A stretch of DNA of 64,000 bases, taken from positions 3,906,001 through 3,970,000 of the forward strand of contig NZ_OZ240671.1 of the NCBI RefSeq assembly GCF_965198575.1. Direction: 5' to 3'. Of the stretch, positions 10,864 to 23,170 are shown piece by piece. A model generated the notes under the pieces. That model had not been told where the DNA came from, did not search any database, and saw nothing but the letters and a program-made list of their open reading frames with translations. Origin of the DNA: Lichenicola sp965198575. Its GTDB lineage: Bacteria > Pseudomonadota > Alphaproteobacteria > Acetobacterales > Acetobacteraceae. Numbering within the stretch: position 1 is the first letter of the stretch; every line of letters begins with the position of its first letter. The translations under genes were made by a program, and so were the position numbers.

Positions 10864-12201
10864 ATGCAGGTCACTGAAACCCTTAACCAGGGTCTGAAGC
10901 GCGGCTTCACCGTGGTGGTGCCGGCAAGCGAGCTGGAGAGCAAGCGCACCGCCAAGCTGACCGAGCTCGGTCGCACCATGAAGCTGGCCGGGTTCCGTCC
11001 GGGCAAGATCCCGCTTGCGGTGGTCCGGCAGCGCTACGGCACCGCCGTAACCGGCGAGATCCTCGAGCAGACGGTCAACGACGCGACCCGCGACCTGATG
11101 ACCGAGCGCGGCCTGCGGCAGGCGAGCCAGCCCAAGGTCGAGCTGGTCAGCGGCGCCGAGCCGACCGGCGCCACCGACCTCGAATTCACCGTCGAGCTGG
11201 AGCTGCTGCCGGAGATCGTGCAGCCCGACCTGACGCAGCTGTCGCTGACCCGCCTGAAGGCCGAGCCGGATCCGGCGACGGTCGACAAGGCGCTGGCCGA
11301 CATCGCCAAGCGCCAGCGCAGCTTCGAGACCATCGAGGAGACCCGCGGGGCCACCACCGGCGAAGTGCTGACGGTCGATTTCCTCGGCAAGGTCGAGGGC
11401 GTCCCGTTCGAGGGCGGCGAGGCCCAGGACGTCAATGTCGAGATCGGCGGCGAGGGCTTCATCCCCGGTTTCGCCGAGCAGCTCGACGGGCTGGCGCCGG
11501 GCGAGAGCCGCACCATCGAGGTGACCTTCCCCGAGGACTACCAGGCCACCGAGCTCGCCGGGAAGCTGGCCACCTTCGACATCACCGCCAAGGCCCTGAA
11601 GCGCGCCATCGAGCCGGCGATCGACGACGACCTCGCCAAGAAGCTCGGCTTCGAGGGGCTGGAGCAGGTCCGCGAGGCTTTGTCCGGCCAGGTCAGGCAG
11701 GAATACGACCAGATGTCTCGCATGCGGATCAAGCGCGAGCTGCTCGACCAGCTGGCCCTGCAGACGCCGTTCGATGCGCCGGAAGGCATGGTCGAGGGCG
11801 AGTTCCAGTCGATCTGGTCGCGCGTCGAGCAGGACCAGAAGGCCGGCCGCCTGGACGAGGAAGACAAGGATAAGGACGAGGCGACGCTGCGGTCCGACTA
11901 CCGCCGGATTGCCGAGCGCCGGGTGAAGCTGGGGCTGCTGCTCGCCGAGATCGGCCGGTCCAATGGCGTCACCGTGACCTCCGACGAGATGGTGCGCGCG
12001 ATGCGGGCCGAGGCCAGCCGCTACCCGGGGCAGGAGGCGCAGGTCATCGACTTCTTCCGGCAGAACCCGCAGGCGGCGGAAACCCTGCGCGGGCCGATTT
12101 TCGAGAACAAGGTCGTCGACTACGTGCTCGAGCTGGCCAAGGTCGAGGAGAAGGTCGTGACCCCCGAGGAGCTGGCCGAGATCCCGCCGGCCGAACTCTA
12201 A
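10864..12201 (+). CDS. tig: Trigger factor, ribosome-associated chaperone and prolyl isomerase
   Basis: 445 aa from ATG 10864; upstream in-frame codons run back into the tRNA and are not coding. The N-terminal ribosome-binding domain (1-115) holds the signature GFRPGKIP that docks at ribosomal protein uL23. The FKBP-type PPIase domain (about 160-245) shows VDFLGKVEGVPFEGG and FIPGFAEQLDG. The rest is the helical chaperone arm and C-terminal domain. It binds nascent chains at the exit tunnel. It is followed by clpP and clpX, the usual tig-clpP-clpX order, so folding and degradation genes are grouped. Confidence 0.97.
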   Translation: MQVTETLNQGLKRGFTVVVPASELESKRTAKLTELGRTMKLAGFRPGKIPLAVVRQRYGTAVTGEILEQTVNDATRDLMTERGLRQASQPKVELVSGAEPTGATDLEFTVELELLPEIVQPDLTQLSLTRLKAEPDPATVDKALADIAKRQRSFETIEETRGATTGEVLTVDFLGKVEGVPFEGGEAQDVNVEIGGEGFIPGFAEQLDGLAPGESRTIEVTFPEDYQATELAGKLATFDITAKALKRAIEPAIDDDLAKKLGFEGLEQVREALSGQVRQEYDQMSRMRIKRELLDQLALQTPFDAPEGMVEGEFQSIWSRVEQDQKAGRLDEEDKDKDEATLRSDYRRIAERRVKLGLLLAEIGRSNGVTVTSDEMVRAMRAEASRYPGQEAQVIDFFRQNPQAAETLRGPIFENKVVDYVLELAKVEEKVVTPEELAEIPPAEL

Positions 12202-12295
12202 GGCCTGACCCCAAGGCAGGCGCCGGGACTAGCACGGGCGCATTTAGTCTCTATCTTGTGTGGACCGGATGCCCAGGCGCCATCAAACGAGCCGG

Positions 12296-12324
12296 CCGGC
12301 ATGGGGCGTCATCCCCCATGCCGG
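12296..12324 (+). promoter_or_regulatory. Strong hairpin in the tig-clpP spacer
   Basis: Perfect 11-bp inverted repeat CCGGCATGGGG (12296-12306) and CCCCATGCCGG (12314-12324) with a 7-base loop, 30 bases before the clpP start. No U-tract follows, so it is either a factor-assisted tig terminator, an mRNA 3'-end protector or a clpP leader element. Confidence 0.55.
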
Positions 12325-12354
12325 GCCAGCCACCTCAGGTCAGGATTAGAGCAG

Positions 12355-13005
12355 ATGTGGGACCGTGATCCCGTCGAGATCTACAACAACGCCCTGGTGC
12401 CGATGGTGGTCGAGCAGACCTCCCGCGGCGAGCGGGCGTTCGATATCTATTCGCGGCTGCTGCAGGACCGCATCATCTTCCTGACCGGGCCGGTGTACGA
12501 CCAGGTCGCCGCTGTGATCTGCGCCCAGCTGCTGCATCTGGAGAGCGTCAACCCGACGAAGGAGATCTCCTTCTACATCAACAGCCCGGGCGGTGTGGTG
12601 TCGGCCGGGCTCGCGATCTACGACACGATGCAGTACATCCGCAGCCCGGTGAACACGCTCTGCATCGGGCAGGCCGCGTCGATGGGCTCGCTGCTGCTTG
12701 CGGCCGGTGCCAAGGGCAAGCGGCTGGCACTGCCGAATGCCCGCGTGATGGTGCACCAGCCTTCGGGTGGTGCGCAGGGCCAGGCCAGCGACATCGAGAT
12801 CCAGGCCAAGGAGATACTCTATCTCCGCCAGCGCCTGAACGAGATCTACGAGACCCACACCGGCCAGACGCTGGAAGAGATCGAGCGCAAGCTCGAGCGC
12901 GACAGCTACATGTCGGCGCTGGAGGCCAAGGAGTTCGGCATCGTCGACGAGGTGCTGCAGAACCGGCCGGTGCCGTCGTCCGAGGATGCTGCCAACCGCG
13001 GTTGA
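12355..13005 (+). CDS. clpP: ATP-dependent Clp protease proteolytic subunit
   Basis: 216 aa from ATG 12355, with AGGA 9 bases upstream. Serine protease of the ClpP family: the catalytic triad is S109 (GQAASMGS), H134 (MVHQPSGG) and D183 (ERDSYMS). It forms the double-heptamer chamber that degrades proteins unfolded and fed in by ClpX or ClpA. Length matches classical ClpP with a short propeptide-like N-terminus. It lies between tig and clpX on the same strand. The leader contains an 11-bp hairpin, and a 195-base spacer with its own promoter candidate separates it from clpX. Confidence 0.97.
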   Translation: MWDRDPVEIYNNALVPMVVEQTSRGERAFDIYSRLLQDRIIFLTGPVYDQVAAVICAQLLHLESVNPTKEISFYINSPGGVVSAGLAIYDTMQYIRSPVNTLCIGQAASMGSLLLAAGAKGKRLALPNARVMVHQPSGGAQGQASDIEIQAKEILYLRQRLNEIYETHTGQTLEEIERKLERDSYMSALEAKEFGIVDEVLQNRPVPSSEDAANRG

Positions 13006-13116
13006 GACTGGCGGCGCCGCTCCAGGCGCCCCATGTCAGCCCGTGCGACGGATGGCCGGACTGCCGAACGCGTCCTCTCGGTTGCGTGATGCGGCGATCC
13101 GGTCGATCCTCGGCAC

Positions 13117-13150
13117 TTGATGAAGTTTCTGGGGCAGGTCTAGTCTGCCC
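13117..13150 (+). promoter_or_regulatory. Candidate clpX promoter with overlapping palindrome
   Basis: TTGATG (13117-13122) and CTAGTC (13140-13145) are spaced 17 bases apart. A perfect 6-bp inverted repeat, GGGCAG (13132-13137) and CTGCCC (13145-13150), brackets the -10 region. The match is modest; the palindrome could be an operator or a hairpin at the 5' end of the message. Confidence 0.3.
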
Positions 13151-13200
13151 GGCTTGACCCATGACGGCGCGACCCGGCCGCCGTTGGGGTAGGAGTGGCC

Positions 13201-14457
13201 ATGACCAAGTCGAGCGACTCGAAGAACACCCTGTACTGCTCGTTCTGCGGCAAGTCGCAGCACGAGGTGCGGAAGCTCATCGCCGGTCCAACCGTGTTCA
13301 TCTGCGACGAGTGCGTCGAGCTGTGCATGGATATCATCCGCGAGGAGCACAAGACCCACCTGGTGAAGTCGCGGGATGGGGTGCCGACGCCGAAGGAGAT
13401 CTGCAAGGTCCTGGACGACTACGTGATCGGCCAGTTCCATGCCAAGAAGGTGCTCTCCGTCGCCGTCCACAACCACTACAAGCGGCTGGCTCACGGCGCC
13501 AAGAACAACGACGTCGAGATTGCCAAGTCGAACATCCTGCTCGTCGGCCCGACCGGCTCGGGCAAGACGCTGCTGGCTCAGACCCTGGCCCGCATCCTCG
13601 ACGTGCCGTTCACCATGGCTGACGCCACGACGCTGACCGAGGCAGGCTATGTTGGTGAGGATGTCGAGAACATCATCCTCAAGCTGTTGCAGTCGGCCGA
13701 TTACAACGTCGAGCGGGCGCAGCGCGGCATCGTGTATATCGACGAGATCGACAAGATCAGCCGCAAGTCGGACAACCCCTCGATCACCCGCGACGTGAGC
13801 GGCGAGGGCGTACAGCAGGCCCTGCTCAAGATCATGGAGGGCACGGTCGCCTCGGTGCCGCCGCAGGGCGGACGCAAGCACCCGCAGCAGGAATTCCTGC
13901 AGGTCGACACCACCAACATGCTGTTCATCTGCGGCGGCGCCTTTGCGGGCCTCGAGAAGATCATCGGTGCGCGTGGCAAGGGTGCCGGCGTCGGGTTCGG
14001 TGCCCACGTGCAGGCACCGGAGGAGCGTCGGACCGGCGCCATCCTGCGCGACGTCGAGCCGGAGGACCTGCTGAAGTTCGGGCTGATCCCGGAATTCATC
14101 GGTCGCCTGCCGGTGGTTGCCACCCTCGAGGACCTCGACGAGCCGGCGCTGATCGAGATCCTGACCAAGCCGAAGAACGCGCTGGTCAAGCAGTACGCAC
14201 GGCTATTCCAGATGGAGGGCGTTAAGCTTTCCTTCACCGAGGACGCGCTAAAACACATCGCGCTCAGGGCGATCGCCCGCAAGACCGGCGCGCGCGGCCT
14301 GCGCTCGATCATGGAGGCGATTCTGCTCACCACGATGTTCGACCTGCCCGGACTCGAGAATGTCGACGAAGTGGTGATCAACCGCGACGTCGCCGAGAGC
14401 AAGGCGAACCCGGTGTTCGTGTATGGGCAGGAGCGGCCGGCGGAGCAGTCCGCCTAA
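13201..14457 (+). CDS. clpX: Clp protease ATP-binding subunit
   Basis: 418 aa from ATG 13201, with AGGAG five bases upstream (a GTG at 13195 is less well placed). The N-terminal zinc-binding domain has C13, C16, C35 and C38 (CSFC and CDEC). The AAA+ domain has Walker A GPTGSGKT near 118, Walker B VYIDEID near 178 and the sensor and arginine-finger region. It unfolds tagged substrates and passes them to ClpP; in alphaproteobacteria ClpXP also drives cell-cycle proteolysis. The Bpt transferase encoded later in this window makes N-degrons for Clp proteases. Confidence 0.98.
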   Translation: MTKSSDSKNTLYCSFCGKSQHEVRKLIAGPTVFICDECVELCMDIIREEHKTHLVKSRDGVPTPKEICKVLDDYVIGQFHAKKVLSVAVHNHYKRLAHGAKNNDVEIAKSNILLVGPTGSGKTLLAQTLARILDVPFTMADATTLTEAGYVGEDVENIILKLLQSADYNVERAQRGIVYIDEIDKISRKSDNPSITRDVSGEGVQQALLKIMEGTVASVPPQGGRKHPQQEFLQVDTTNMLFICGGAFAGLEKIIGARGKGAGVGFGAHVQAPEERRTGAILRDVEPEDLLKFGLIPEFIGRLPVVATLEDLDEPALIEILTKPKNALVKQYARLFQMEGVKLSFTEDALKHIALRAIARKTGARGLRSIMEAILLTTMFDLPGLENVDEVVINRDVAESKANPVFVYGQERPAEQSA

Positions 14458-14538
14458 CCCGCTTCTGGCGGCGCCTGGATCGGGAAGCGCTCCACCCTTG
14501 CGGCGTCGACCTGCCGTGCCGACATGCTTCATGACGAG

Positions 14539-14559
14539 GGCATGACACTACATCATGCC
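14539..14559 (+). terminator. Hairpin between clpX and lon
   Basis: Perfect 7-bp inverted repeat GGCATGA (14539-14545) and TCATGCC (14553-14559) with a 7-base loop, extendable by a G-U and an A-U pair and followed by TTG. A plausible weak terminator of clpX or a lon leader element. Confidence 0.4.
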
Positions 14560-14621
14560 TTGCCGGATCCGGGCGCGCCGTAACGGGCGTCCGGGCCGGG
14601 ACTGTCCTTCAGGAGGTCAAG

Positions 14622-17168
<2,547 letters not shown>

Positions 17169-17180
17169 ACGCGAGCGGGC

Positions 17181-17201
17181 GGGGCGGCATGCGGTCGCCC
17201 C
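17181..17201 (+). terminator. Candidate lon terminator hairpin
   Basis: GGGGCG (17181-17186) and CGCCCC (17196-17201) flank a 9-base loop just after the lon stop. It is GC-rich without a proper U-tract. Confidence 0.35.
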
Positions 17202-17338
17202 CCTGTTGTGGCCATCCTGCCTCAGTATGCTGGCGGTCTCTCGGGTGGTTCGTTGACGTGGCAGAACGGTGACCGGTAACGTCGGGTTCGCCTGGAGCAG
17301 AGTGTTGGCTCCACGGGCGCAATCATGAAAGGCCGTCC

Positions 17339-17623
17339 ATGGAGAAGCCCCTCAACAAGCAGGAGTTGATATCTGCTGTCGCGGACGAGGCGGACCTGCC
17401 CAAGGCGAAAGCCGGCGAGGCGGTCGACGCGGTGTTCGCGGCAATCGAGAAGGCATTGAGGAACAAACAGGAAGTTCGGTTGGTCGGCTTCGGCACCTTC
17501 GTCGCGGCTGCACGCAAGGCCGCGAAAGGGCGCAACCCGCGCACCGGCGAGGAGATCGACATCCCGGCCTCGACGTCGGTCCGTTTCAAGGCGGGCAAGA
17601 CGCTGAAGGACGCTGTCAGCTAA
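17339..17623 (+). CDS. hup: HU-family DNA-binding protein
   Basis: 94 aa from ATG 17339, with AAAGG upstream. Typical HU/IHF fold: N-terminal helices (KQELISAVADEADLPK), the VRLVGFGTF strand near 46-54 and the DNA-intercalating arm with GRNPRTGEEIDIPAS near 64-78. It bends and compacts DNA in the nucleoid. Position after lon matches hupB of other proteobacteria. It ends 54 bases before tRNA-Val, and that whole spacer is filled by a short tandem repeat. Confidence 0.96.
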   Translation: MEKPLNKQELISAVADEADLPKAKAGEAVDAVFAAIEKALRNKQEVRLVGFGTFVAAARKAAKGRNPRTGEEIDIPASTSVRFKAGKTLKDAVS

Positions 17624-17674
17624 GTCGGGCAGCTAGGTTGGGCAGCTGGTCGGGCAGCCAGGTCGGCTAGCCAG
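17624..17674 (+). repeat. Four-copy 12-13 bp tandem repeat between hup and tRNA-Val
   Basis: Units GTCGGGCAGCTAG (17624), GTTGGGCAGCTG (17637), GTCGGGCAGCCAG (17649) and GTCGGCTAGCCAG (17662) are adjacent and begin at the base after the hup stop codon. The repeat fills all but two bases of the spacer. It probably arose by slippage; no function is evident. Confidence 0.85.
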
Positions 17675-17676
17675 GC

Positions 17677-17748
17677 GGGCGGTTAGCTCAGTGGTAGAGC
17701 GTCTCGTTTACACCGAGAGGGTCGGCGGTTCGAAACCGTCACCGCCCA
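17677..17748 (+). tRNA. tRNA-Val(UAC)
   Basis: The acceptor stem GGGCGGT (17677-17683) pairs with ACCGCCC (17741-17747), discriminator A at 17748. The anticodon stem is TCTCG/CGAGA with loop TTTACAC, giving anticodon UAC at 17709-17711. The T-arm is GGCGGTTCGAAACCGTC. The 3' CCA is not encoded (TTC follows), unlike the other two tRNAs here. Confidence 0.95.
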
Positions 17749-17827
17749 TTCCCCTAAGTCACGAAAGCCTCGCCGAGGTGCCTTGACGGGCCAAAGCCGG
17801 GTCTTTAAACCGCCGCTCACGCCAGTT

Positions 17828-17902
<75 letters not shown>

Positions 17903-17904
<2 letters not shown>

Positions 17905-17930
17905 CTGGTCATCGGATCCGATGACCAGTG
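17903..17930 (+). terminator. 28-bp perfect palindrome abutting tRNA-Asp
   Basis: CACTGGTCATCGGA (17903-17916) is followed directly by its exact reverse complement (17917-17930). As RNA it folds to a 12-bp stem with a GATC tetraloop. The left arm starts inside the encoded CCA. Best read as the tRNA transcript terminator or 3'-processing hairpin, although no U-run follows. Confidence 0.65.
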
Positions 17931-17983
17931 CGCTCCGCAGGACAACCCCCCCCGGCCGACGTCAATCAGATGCTGCACCGCAC

Positions 17984-18011
17984 TTGCGGCGCTCGGTGGT
18001 TGGATTAAGTT
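17984..18011 (+). promoter_or_regulatory. Weak candidate promoter of the nuo operon
   Basis: TTGCGG (17984-17989) and TAAGTT (18006-18011) are spaced 16 bases apart, about 90 bases before nuoA. The match is modest. An 8-C run lies just upstream at about 17946-17953. Confidence 0.25.
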
Positions 18012-18101
18012 CTGTCGAGGCAGCGCCAGGGTCGTCCGCTTCGGGCAGCTTATTCCGCGAGGCGCCTTGCCTTCCGCGATACACGCTACGAGATCGGTGT
18101 C

Positions 18102-18467
18102 ATGCAGACCCTGTTGTCAGATTATTTCCCGATCCTGGTGTTCGTCGTGATCGCTGCTGCGGTTTCGGCGGCGATGCTGGGCGGTTCGATGCTGGCAGGG
18201 CGGCAGAACCCGTATGCCGAGAAGGTCACCGCCTACGAGTGCGGCTTCGATGCGTTCGACGATGCCCGCCGCCGCTTCGACGTCCGCTTCTACCTGGTGG
18301 CCATCCTGTTCATCATCTTCGACCTGGAGGTGGCCTTCCTCTTTCCCTGGGCAGTCAGCCTCGGCCAGATCGGCCTGTTCGGCTTCCTGTCGATGCTCGG
18401 TTTCCTCGGCGTGCTGACCGTCGGTTTCATCTATGAGTGGCGCAAAGGCGCGCTGGATTGGGAATGA
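18102..18467 (+). CDS. nuoA: NADH-quinone oxidoreductase subunit A
   Basis: 121 aa with three membrane helices (about 9-31, 64-86 and 92-113). The conserved loop YECGFDAFDDARRRFDVRFY near 45-64 holds the Cys and acidic residues near the quinone site (ND3 loop). It is a membrane-arm subunit at the junction with the peripheral arm. First gene of the nuo operon; nuoB starts 8 bases after its stop. Confidence 0.97.
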   Translation: MQTLLSDYFPILVFVVIAAAVSAAMLGGSMLAGRQNPYAEKVTAYECGFDAFDDARRRFDVRFYLVAILFIIFDLEVAFLFPWAVSLGQIGLFGFLSMLGFLGVLTVGFIYEWRKGALDWE

Positions 18468-18474
18468 GCCGGTC

Positions 18475-19098
18475 ATGAGCGAGAACCACACGATCTCTCC
18501 GTCCGTCGCCACCGGTGCTTCGATCGTCCGTTCCCCGGTGGTGGCCAGCGAGCCGGACGTGGTGGCCTGGAACCGGGAAGTCCTGGTACCTGGTCCGGCG
18601 CAGGACGCGGTCATCAAGGGCATCACCGGCGAGATCACCGAGAAAGGCTTCGTCGTTGCGAACGTCGACAAGCTGGTGAACTGGGCGCGCACCGGCAGCC
18701 TGTGGCCGCTTTCGTTCGGGCTGGCCTGCTGTGCGGTCGAGATGATCCACGCCTTCATGCCGCGCTACGACCTGGACCGCATGGGCATCATCCCGCGCGG
18801 CAGCCCGCGTCAGGCAGACGTCATGATCGTGTCCGGCACGCTCACCAACAAGATGGCGCCGGCGATGCGCCGCATCTACGACCAGATGGCCGAGCCACGC
18901 TGGGTGATCAGCATGGGCAGCTGTGCCAACGGCGGCGGCTACTACCATTATTCCTACTCGGTGGTGCGCGGTTGCGACCGTATCGTCCCGGTCGACGTGT
19001 ATGTGCCGGGCTGCCCGCCGACCGCCGAGGCGCTGGTGTATGGGATCCTGCAGCTGCAGAAAAAGATCCGCCGCACCGGGACCATCCTGCGTGGCTGA
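18475..19098 (+). CDS. nuoB: NADH-quinone oxidoreductase subunit B
   Basis: 207 aa from ATG 18475; an in-frame ATG at 18433 lies inside nuoA and would add 14 residues, so the later one is preferred. Four cysteines that bind cluster N2, the electron donor to ubiquinone, are present: the adjacent pair in GLACCAVEM near 80, then GSCANGGG and VPGCPPTAEAL. The first 30 residues are a variable extension. It sits in the peripheral arm next to NuoD. nuoC starts inside its last codons. Confidence 0.97.
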   Translation: MSENHTISPSVATGASIVRSPVVASEPDVVAWNREVLVPGPAQDAVIKGITGEITEKGFVVANVDKLVNWARTGSLWPLSFGLACCAVEMIHAFMPRYDLDRMGIIPRGSPRQADVMIVSGTLTNKMAPAMRRIYDQMAEPRWVISMGSCANGGGYYHYSYSVVRGCDRIVPVDVYVPGCPPTAEALVYGILQLQKKIRRTGTILRG

Positions 19099-19738
19099 CG
19101 CGTCCGCCCGGCTCGGCTCGCTGGCGGTTGCGCTGGCGACCGGCGTCCCCGGTATCGCTTCGGCCGGAGTGGAAAAGGGCGAGTTGGTCGTGCGCGTCGG
19201 GCGTGACGGGCTGATCGCCCTGATGACCCGCCTGCGTGACGATCCGCGGCTGGCCTTCCAGCAGATGATGGATCTGTGCGGGGTCGATTTCCCCGAGCGC
19301 GCCGAGCGTTTCGACGTGGTGTACAACCTGCTGTCGGTGACGCTGAACCAGCGCTGCCGGGTGATCGTCACCACCGACGAGGTCAATCCGGTGCCGTCCG
19401 TGCATCGCATCTGGTCGTCGGCGACCTGGTGGGAGCGCGAGTGCTACGACCTGTTCGGGGTGCTGTTCTCCGACCAGCCGGACCTGCGCCGCATCCTCAC
19501 CGATTACGGCTTCGAGGGTCATCCGTTGCGCAAGGATTTCCCACTCACCGGGTACGTCGAGGTCCGTTACGACGTCGACCGTCGCCAGGTGATCTACGAG
19601 CCCGTCAAGCTGACGCAGGATTTCCGCAATTTCGATTTCGTCTCGCCGTGGGAGGGCATGATGACCCTGCCGGGTGACGAGAAGGCGCATCAGGATCGCC
19701 AGGGCATCGTGGCCGGTCCGCCGGGCCAGGCGCGCTAG
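19091..19738 (+). CDS. nuoC: NADH-quinone oxidoreductase subunit C
   Basis: 215 aa from GTG 19091, overlapping the nuoB stop by 8 bases. The reading frame is open upstream, but that part is a nuoB shadow. The 30-kDa subunit signatures are the SVHRIW...WWERECYDLFGV block near 100-120 and GHPLRKDFPLTGYVEVRYD near 145-163. It supports the quinone-site region with NuoD. NuoC and NuoD are separate here, not fused as in E. coli. The exact start among GTG 19091 and later codons is uncertain. Confidence 0.93.
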   Translation: MADASARLGSLAVALATGVPGIASAGVEKGELVVRVGRDGLIALMTRLRDDPRLAFQQMMDLCGVDFPERAERFDVVYNLLSVTLNQRCRVIVTTDEVNPVPSVHRIWSSATWWERECYDLFGVLFSDQPDLRRILTDYGFEGHPLRKDFPLTGYVEVRYDVDRRQVIYEPVKLTQDFRNFDFVSPWEGMMTLPGDEKAHQDRQGIVAGPPGQAR

Positions 19739-19773
19739 CCGGTGCCCGGACGCTGCCCCAGGAGCCGGACACG

Positions 19774-21024
19774 ATGAGCGACATCATCCTGCACGACGAC
19801 ATTCCAGACACGATGATGCCCGATCAGGTCGGCGACGGGCGCAGCCTGAAAACCGTCGAGATCGACAGCCACTCGCTGAATTTCGGCCCGCAGCATCCGT
19901 CCGCGCACGGCGTGCTGCGGCTGGTGCTGGAGATGGACGGCGAGGTCGTCACCCGTGCGGTTCCGCATATCGGGCTGCTGCATCGCGGCACCGAGAAGCT
20001 TATCGAATACAAGACCTACATGAAGGCGCTGCCGTATTTCGATCGGCTCGATTACGTGTCGCCGATGTGCGAGGAGCAGGCCTTCGCGCTCGCCACCGAG
20101 AAGCTGCTCGGCATCGATATTCCCGACCGCGCCAAGTGGATCAGGACGATGTTCGCCGAGATCACCCGGGTGCTGAACCACATCCTCAGCGTGACCTCGT
20201 TCGCGCTCGATTGCGGCGCGCTTACGCCGGCGTTGTGGGGCTACGAGGAGCGCGAGAAGCTGCTCGAGTTCTACGAGGCGGCGTCCGGCGCGCGCTTCCA
20301 TGCCAACTATTTCCGGCCGGGTGGTGTCGCGCGCGACCTGCCGGCCGGACTGACCGATCGGATTGCAGCCTGGACGCAGGAATATCCGAAATTCATCGAC
20401 GATCTGGAGTCGATGCTGACCGGCAACCGGATCTGGAAGCAGCGAACCGTCGGGATCGGCGTGTTCACATCGGAGCAGGCGCTGGACTGGGGTTTCAGCG
20501 GGCCGTGCCTGCGCGCGTCCGGCGTGCCGTGGGATCTGCGCCGCGCCCAGCCGTACGACAACTACGACAAGGTCGAGTTCAACGTGCCGGTGGCGCGCAA
20601 CGGCGACTGCTACGATCGCTATCTGGTGCGCATCGCCGAGATGCGCGAGAGCGTGCGGATCGTCGAGCAGTGCCTGGCGAAGATGCAGCCTGGGCCTATC
20701 AAGATCCAGGACACCAAGATCTCGCCGCCATCGCGCAAGGAGATGAAGCGCTCGATGGAGGCGCTGATCCATCACTTCAAGCTGTTCACCGAAGGCTATC
20801 ATGTACCACCCGGTGCCACGTACACCGCGGTCGAAAGTCCGAAGGGCGAGTTCGGCGTGTATCTGGTGGCCGATGGCAGCAACCAGCCGTATCGGTGCAA
20901 GATCCGCTCGACAGGGTTTGCACATCTGCAGGCGCTCGACGAGCTGTCCAGGCGTCACATGCTGGCCGACACGGTCGCGATCATCGGGTCGCTCGATCTC
21001 GTGTTCGGCGAGATCGACAGGTAA
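19774..21024 (+). CDS. nuoD: NADH-quinone oxidoreductase subunit D
   Basis: 416 aa from ATG 19774 with GGAG 9 bases upstream. The 49-kDa subunit forms the ubiquinone pocket with NuoB. The N-terminal FGPQHPSAHGVLRLV motif near 37-51 holds the quinone-head His, and the central HRGTEKL and C-terminal LDLVFGEIDR motifs are present. It descends from the hydrogenase large subunit but lacks its Ni-binding cysteines. Length is normal for alphaproteobacteria. Confidence 0.97.
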   Translation: MSDIILHDDIPDTMMPDQVGDGRSLKTVEIDSHSLNFGPQHPSAHGVLRLVLEMDGEVVTRAVPHIGLLHRGTEKLIEYKTYMKALPYFDRLDYVSPMCEEQAFALATEKLLGIDIPDRAKWIRTMFAEITRVLNHILSVTSFALDCGALTPALWGYEEREKLLEFYEAASGARFHANYFRPGGVARDLPAGLTDRIAAWTQEYPKFIDDLESMLTGNRIWKQRTVGIGVFTSEQALDWGFSGPCLRASGVPWDLRRAQPYDNYDKVEFNVPVARNGDCYDRYLVRIAEMRESVRIVEQCLAKMQPGPIKIQDTKISPPSRKEMKRSMEALIHHFKLFTEGYHVPPGATYTAVESPKGEFGVYLVADGSNQPYRCKIRSTGFAHLQALDELSRRHMLADTVAIIGSLDLVFGEIDR

Positions 21025-21030
21025 GGCACG

Positions 21031-21771
21031 ATGTCCGGTCAATTTTCCGCAGAGAATATCGGCCACGGCACGCCCGGCCATACGCCGCGTCCGGCAACCG
21101 ACCACCAGGTGACAAGCTTCGTGTTCGACGCCGAGAGCGAACAGGAAATCGCGGCGATCCTGGCGAAGTATCCGGAAGGCCGGCAGGCAAGTGGCGTGTT
21201 GCCGCTGCTCTATGTCGTGCAGAGCCAGATGCGCCGCGAGAGTGGCAATGCCTGGGTGCCGCGCGTCGCGATGGACGCGGTGGCTGCGAGGCTGTCGATG
21301 CCGCCGATCCGCGTGTACGAGGTCGCCACCTTCTACCTGATGTTCAACACCAAGCCGGTCGGGCGGTACCACCTGCAGGTCTGCACCACAACGCCATGCT
21401 GGCTGCGTGGCTCGGACGACATCGTGGCTGCTGCGAAAGCGGCGGCGGGCGTTTCGGCGTTCGAGGAAGTCAGCGGCGACGGGTTGTTCAGCATGACCGA
21501 AGTCGAGTGCCTGGGTGCGTGCGCCAATGCGCCGATCCTGCAGGTCAATGACGACTACTACGAGGATCTCGACGGCCCCCGCACGGTGGCGCTGATCGAG
21601 GCGCTGCGTCGCGGAGAGAAACCCGAGCGCGGACCGACGATCGACCGGTATAATTCGGCACCTGTCGGTGGTCGCACGACGCTGCTCGAGGAGGTCGGCG
21701 AGCGCCACGCCGACGGTCAGCCGGGCAATCTGCCGGAGATCGAGCCCGGTGCCTCACCGGCAAACGTCTGA
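21031..21771 (+). CDS. nuoE: NADH-quinone oxidoreductase subunit E
   Basis: 246 aa thioredoxin-like 2Fe-2S protein (24-kDa subunit, cluster N1a). Cys ligands are in VCTTTPCWLRG near 115 and VECLGACANAPI near 156. It binds NuoF in the NADH-oxidising module. The C-terminal approximately 65 residues after the domain are Pro/Gly/Glu-rich, an extension common in alphaproteobacteria. It starts 6 bases after nuoD. Confidence 0.95.
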   Translation: MSGQFSAENIGHGTPGHTPRPATDHQVTSFVFDAESEQEIAAILAKYPEGRQASGVLPLLYVVQSQMRRESGNAWVPRVAMDAVAARLSMPPIRVYEVATFYLMFNTKPVGRYHLQVCTTTPCWLRGSDDIVAAAKAAAGVSAFEEVSGDGLFSMTEVECLGACANAPILQVNDDYYEDLDGPRTVALIEALRRGEKPERGPTIDRYNSAPVGGRTTLLEEVGERHADGQPGNLPEIEPGASPANV

Positions 21772-21787
21772 GCCTGGAGCGGGAACG

Positions 21788-23164
<1,377 letters not shown>

Positions 23165-23170
23165 GGGATC

